DNA from: Candidatus Brocadiia bacterium | Lineage (GTDB): Bacteria; Planctomycetota; MHYJ01; JACQXL01 | Reading direction: 5' to 3' | Length of the DNA stretch: 7,383 nt | NCBI GenBank assembly: GCA_020062035.1 | Contig: JAGUXD010000135.1 | Location: 1 to 7,383 of the forward strand | Shown here: positions 5,868 to 7,383 of the stretch, one piece after another | How positions within the stretch are numbered: position 1 is the first letter of the stretch | Layout of the letters: each line of letters opens with the position of its first letter | Made by a program: the position numbers and the translations under genes | The notes under the pieces: model-generated | Database searches by the model: none | Told to the model about the DNA's origin: nothing | Seen by the model: only the letters and a program-made list of their open reading frames with translations

Positions 5868-7259
5868 ATGCGAGAAAAGATTCCTAATATTGCGATTATT
5901 GGAAGACCCAATGTCGGCAAATCTACCTTATTTAACGCACTGATTGGACGTCGAATAGCAATTGAAGATTTCATACCCGGCACCACCAGAGACCGCATTT
6001 CAGCAATTCTTCATTATGATGGTCTGACTATGGTCCTGGTGGATACCGGTGGATTAGAATTTGGTGGCTCTGAACAAAGACATTGGACTGAGATTCAGAA
6101 ACAAATTAATATCGCACTTAAAGAAGCAGACCTTGTCCTTTTTGTCGTTGATATTCGCTCAGGCGTAACTGACTGGGATATTGAAATCAGTAAGACCCTG
6201 CGCAGTCAGAATAAACAGGTAATTCTGTGCCTTAACAAAGCAGACCTGTCCCGACGTTACATCGGGGCAGACACATTTCGCAAACTCGGCTATCCGGATG
6301 AAGTGGTCATTTCTGCCCTCCAACGGCATAATTTAGATGTGTTATTAGAAAATATCAGACAAAAGATAGACCCCGATGTCCTCCGAAGGAGTCCGTATGA
6401 CTCTTCGGAGTCCATCGGACATCGGGACAGACCGTCCCAGCCGGAGCAGACCGCCCTAAAGATTGCGATTATTGGTAAGCAAAATGTCGGCAAATCAACT
6501 CTGGTAAATACCCTTGCTAAACAGGAACGGATGATAGTAAACGAAATTCCGGGCACGACCAGAGATTCGGTTGATGTCAGATTTGAAAGAGGTCAAGATG
6601 TCTTTATTGCGATTGATACTGCCGGTATTCGCAAAAAGGGCAAGTTAAAAGAAGCCGTTGATATTTATAGCCAGAAACGGACCGAGACCTCCATAAAACG
6701 CGCTGATGTGGTAATCTTTCTTATTGATGCCCAGGAAAAAATATCAGAAGTGGATAAAAAAATAGCGTCTTTTATTATAGAAAATTATAAACCCTTTATT
6801 ACAACGATTAACAAATGGGATATCGTAAATACAAACATAGCGACCAAATCATATCAGGACTATCTTGATAAAACACTGCCATTTTCAGGTTTCGCACCGA
6901 TTGTATTCATCTCTGCAAAGACAGGTTTTAATCTGAGCCAGATGATGAGATTAGCCAGAGAACTTTATAACCAAGCCGGGCTAAAGACCCAGACCGCACT
7001 GCTTAATAAAGTGATTGAAAAGATAAAGCCCAAAATACCGCTATTACAAAGAGGCGCCAGACATCCCAAGATATATTATGCCCTCCAGAGTGGCTCTTTT
7101 CCGCCGACTTTCACCTTCATAGTAAATGACAGAAAACTTTTCAGTCAGAGAGCGACGCGATTCCTTGAACACCAACTCCGTCACGAACTACCCATCCAGG
7201 AAGTGCCGGTCAAAATTATCCTGAAAAATAAGACAAAGTCTCGACTTTGGCAAATTTAG
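5868..7259 (+). CDS. der: Ribosome biogenesis GTPase Der (EngA)
   Basis: A GTPase with two consecutive G domains that acts in maturation of the 50S ribosomal subunit; cytoplasmic. The 463-aa length is within the family range. G domain 1: GRPNVGKST (12-20), PGTTRD (37-42), DTGG (59-62), NKAD (123-126), SAL (149-151). G domain 2: GKQNVGKST (203-211), PGTTRD (228-233), DTAG (250-253), NKWD (315-318), SAK (349-351). The KH-like C-terminal domain follows, with PPTFTFIVND (412-421) and FLEHQLR. ATG 5868 is the only plausible start: an in-frame stop lies at 5805, no ATG, GTG or TTG codon lies between, and the product begins as Der proteins normally do, yet no Shine-Dalgarno sequence is present. Unusually, residues 169-187 in the linker between G domains are encoded by a large DNA palindrome, and the last codons by a smaller one. 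All GTP-binding motifs are intact, so the protein should function. Confidence 0.97.
   Translation: MREKIPNIAIIGRPNVGKSTLFNALIGRRIAIEDFIPGTTRDRISAILHYDGLTMVLVDTGGLEFGGSEQRHWTEIQKQINIALKEADLVLFVVDIRSGVTDWDIEISKTLRSQNKQVILCLNKADLSRRYIGADTFRKLGYPDEVVISALQRHNLDVLLENIRQKIDPDVLRRSPYDSSESIGHRDRPSQPEQTALKIAIIGKQNVGKSTLVNTLAKQERMIVNEIPGTTRDSVDVRFERGQDVFIAIDTAGIRKKGKLKEAVDIYSQKRTETSIKRADVVIFLIDAQEKISEVDKKIASFIIENYKPFITTINKWDIVNTNIATKSYQDYLDKTLPFSGFAPIVFISAKTGFNLSQMMRLARELYNQAGLKTQTALLNKVIEKIKPKIPLLQRGARHPKIYYALQSGSFPPTFTFIVNDRKLFSQRATRFLEHQLRHELPIQEVPVKIILKNKTKSRLWQI
6246..6270. repeat. CCCGA…TCGGG palindrome within der G domain 1
   Basis: CTGTCCCGA (6246-6254) pairs with TCGGGGCAG (6262-6270): nine pairs, one of them G·T, with a 7-base loop. 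It encodes roughly LSRRYIGA just after the NKAD motif. Its core CCCGACGTTACATCGGG resembles a sequence in purL (356-372) at 15 of 17 positions. Length here looks normal for Der, so it may be chance rather than an insertion. Confidence 0.45.
6372..6426. repeat. Nested palindrome read in frame in the Der inter-domain linker
   Basis: The outer stem is CCCGATGTCC (6372-6381) with GGACATCGGG (6417-6426), a perfect 10 bp. An inner stem pairs 6382-6393 with 6399-6409 (11 bp with one bulged G at 6389) around a 5-base loop; bases 6410-6416 are unpaired. GGAGTCC occurs as a direct repeat at 6388 and 6407. A further hairpin, GGGAC/GTCCC (6424-6428 with 6434-6438), follows at once. The element is in frame, stop-free and lies in the flexible linker between the G domains, where an insertion would be tolerated. 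Confidence 0.8.
7234..7249. repeat. Short palindrome at the end of der
   Basis: CAAAGTC (7234-7240) and GACTTTG (7243-7249) are perfect complements separated by TC; a 6-bp stem with CTCG loop is more realistic. It covers the last sense codons (KSRLWQ). No T-run follows, so it is not a convincing terminator. It may be another small repeat that supplies the C-terminal tail of the protein. Confidence 0.5.
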
Positions 7260-7383
7260 GCTGCATTGCATAATTTAGGGCATGCTGAAAAACTCCAAGC
7301 ATTTCTACAACTCTTGTAATATCAGATAGAAATGGTATGATGTGACTGTTTTCCAATTATAGTATTCTAATTTCTTGACAGTA
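7260..7383. other. Non-coding flank downstream of der
   Basis: No ORF of useful length is seen on either strand. AATTTAGG occurs at 7253-7260 and again at 7272-7279, and the GCATGC palindrome lies at 7280-7285. The stretch from 7280 (GCATGCTGAAAAACTCC) has the look of an insertion-sequence end or the upstream region of another gene, but nothing here proves it. Confidence 0.3.
7375..7380 (+). promoter_or_regulatory. Consensus -35 hexamer at window end
   Basis: TTGACA matches the sigma70 -35 consensus at all six positions and sits in AT-rich intergenic DNA after der. The matching -10 would fall beyond the window, so the promoter call cannot be completed. Confidence 0.3.

Noticed and set aside
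5693..5998. 101-codon minus-strand open frame across the HD-GYP/der spacer
   Set aside because: It runs through the inverted repeat and the conserved start of der; its low-complexity middle comes from the repeat, with no sign of a real protein.

Overview
The window carries four protein-coding genes, all on the + strand and densely packed: a 5'-truncated purL (FGAM synthase with an N-terminal PurS-type extension), lnt (apolipoprotein N-acyltransferase), a GAF–HD-GYP–PilZ cyclic-di-GMP protein, and der (a double-G-domain ribosome-assembly GTPase). No rRNA, tRNA, CRISPR array, complete insertion sequence or defence gene is visible.

The host is a bacterium, most probably didermic: Lnt acts on outer-membrane-type lipoproteins, and the c-di-GMP protein fits a free-living or surface-associated life. 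The sequence is moderately AT-rich by eye. Two of the three internal start codons have no Shine-Dalgarno sequence. The PurS-fused but glutaminase-less PurL, the divergent Lnt and the abundant small palindromes point to an uncultured candidate phylum (Omnitrophota-like would be my guess, held loosely) rather than to a well-studied proteobacterium or firmicute.

Layout: 2-2788 purL, open to the left edge, so its start lies outside. 2782-4257 lnt overlaps purL by 7 bases and is probably translationally coupled. 4258-4343 is a spacer with a small GC hairpin and a possible promoter. 4344-5759 is the GAF–HD-GYP–PilZ gene. 5760-5867 is a spacer almost wholly made of a long inverted repeat built from ACGAAT/ATTCGT units, with a second hairpin nested in one arm. 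5868-7259 is der. 7260-7383 is non-coding, ending in a consensus -35 hexamer cut off by the window edge.

The genes serve separate housekeeping or signalling jobs (purine synthesis, lipoprotein maturation, c-di-GMP turnover, 50S subunit assembly) and do not form a pathway. I do not see an unknown multi-gene system here. The most unusual signal is below gene level: a set of short palindromes sharing CCCGATGT/ACATCGGG ends. One lies between genes, and one is read in frame as a linker insertion in Der, reminiscent of coding palindromic elements known elsewhere.
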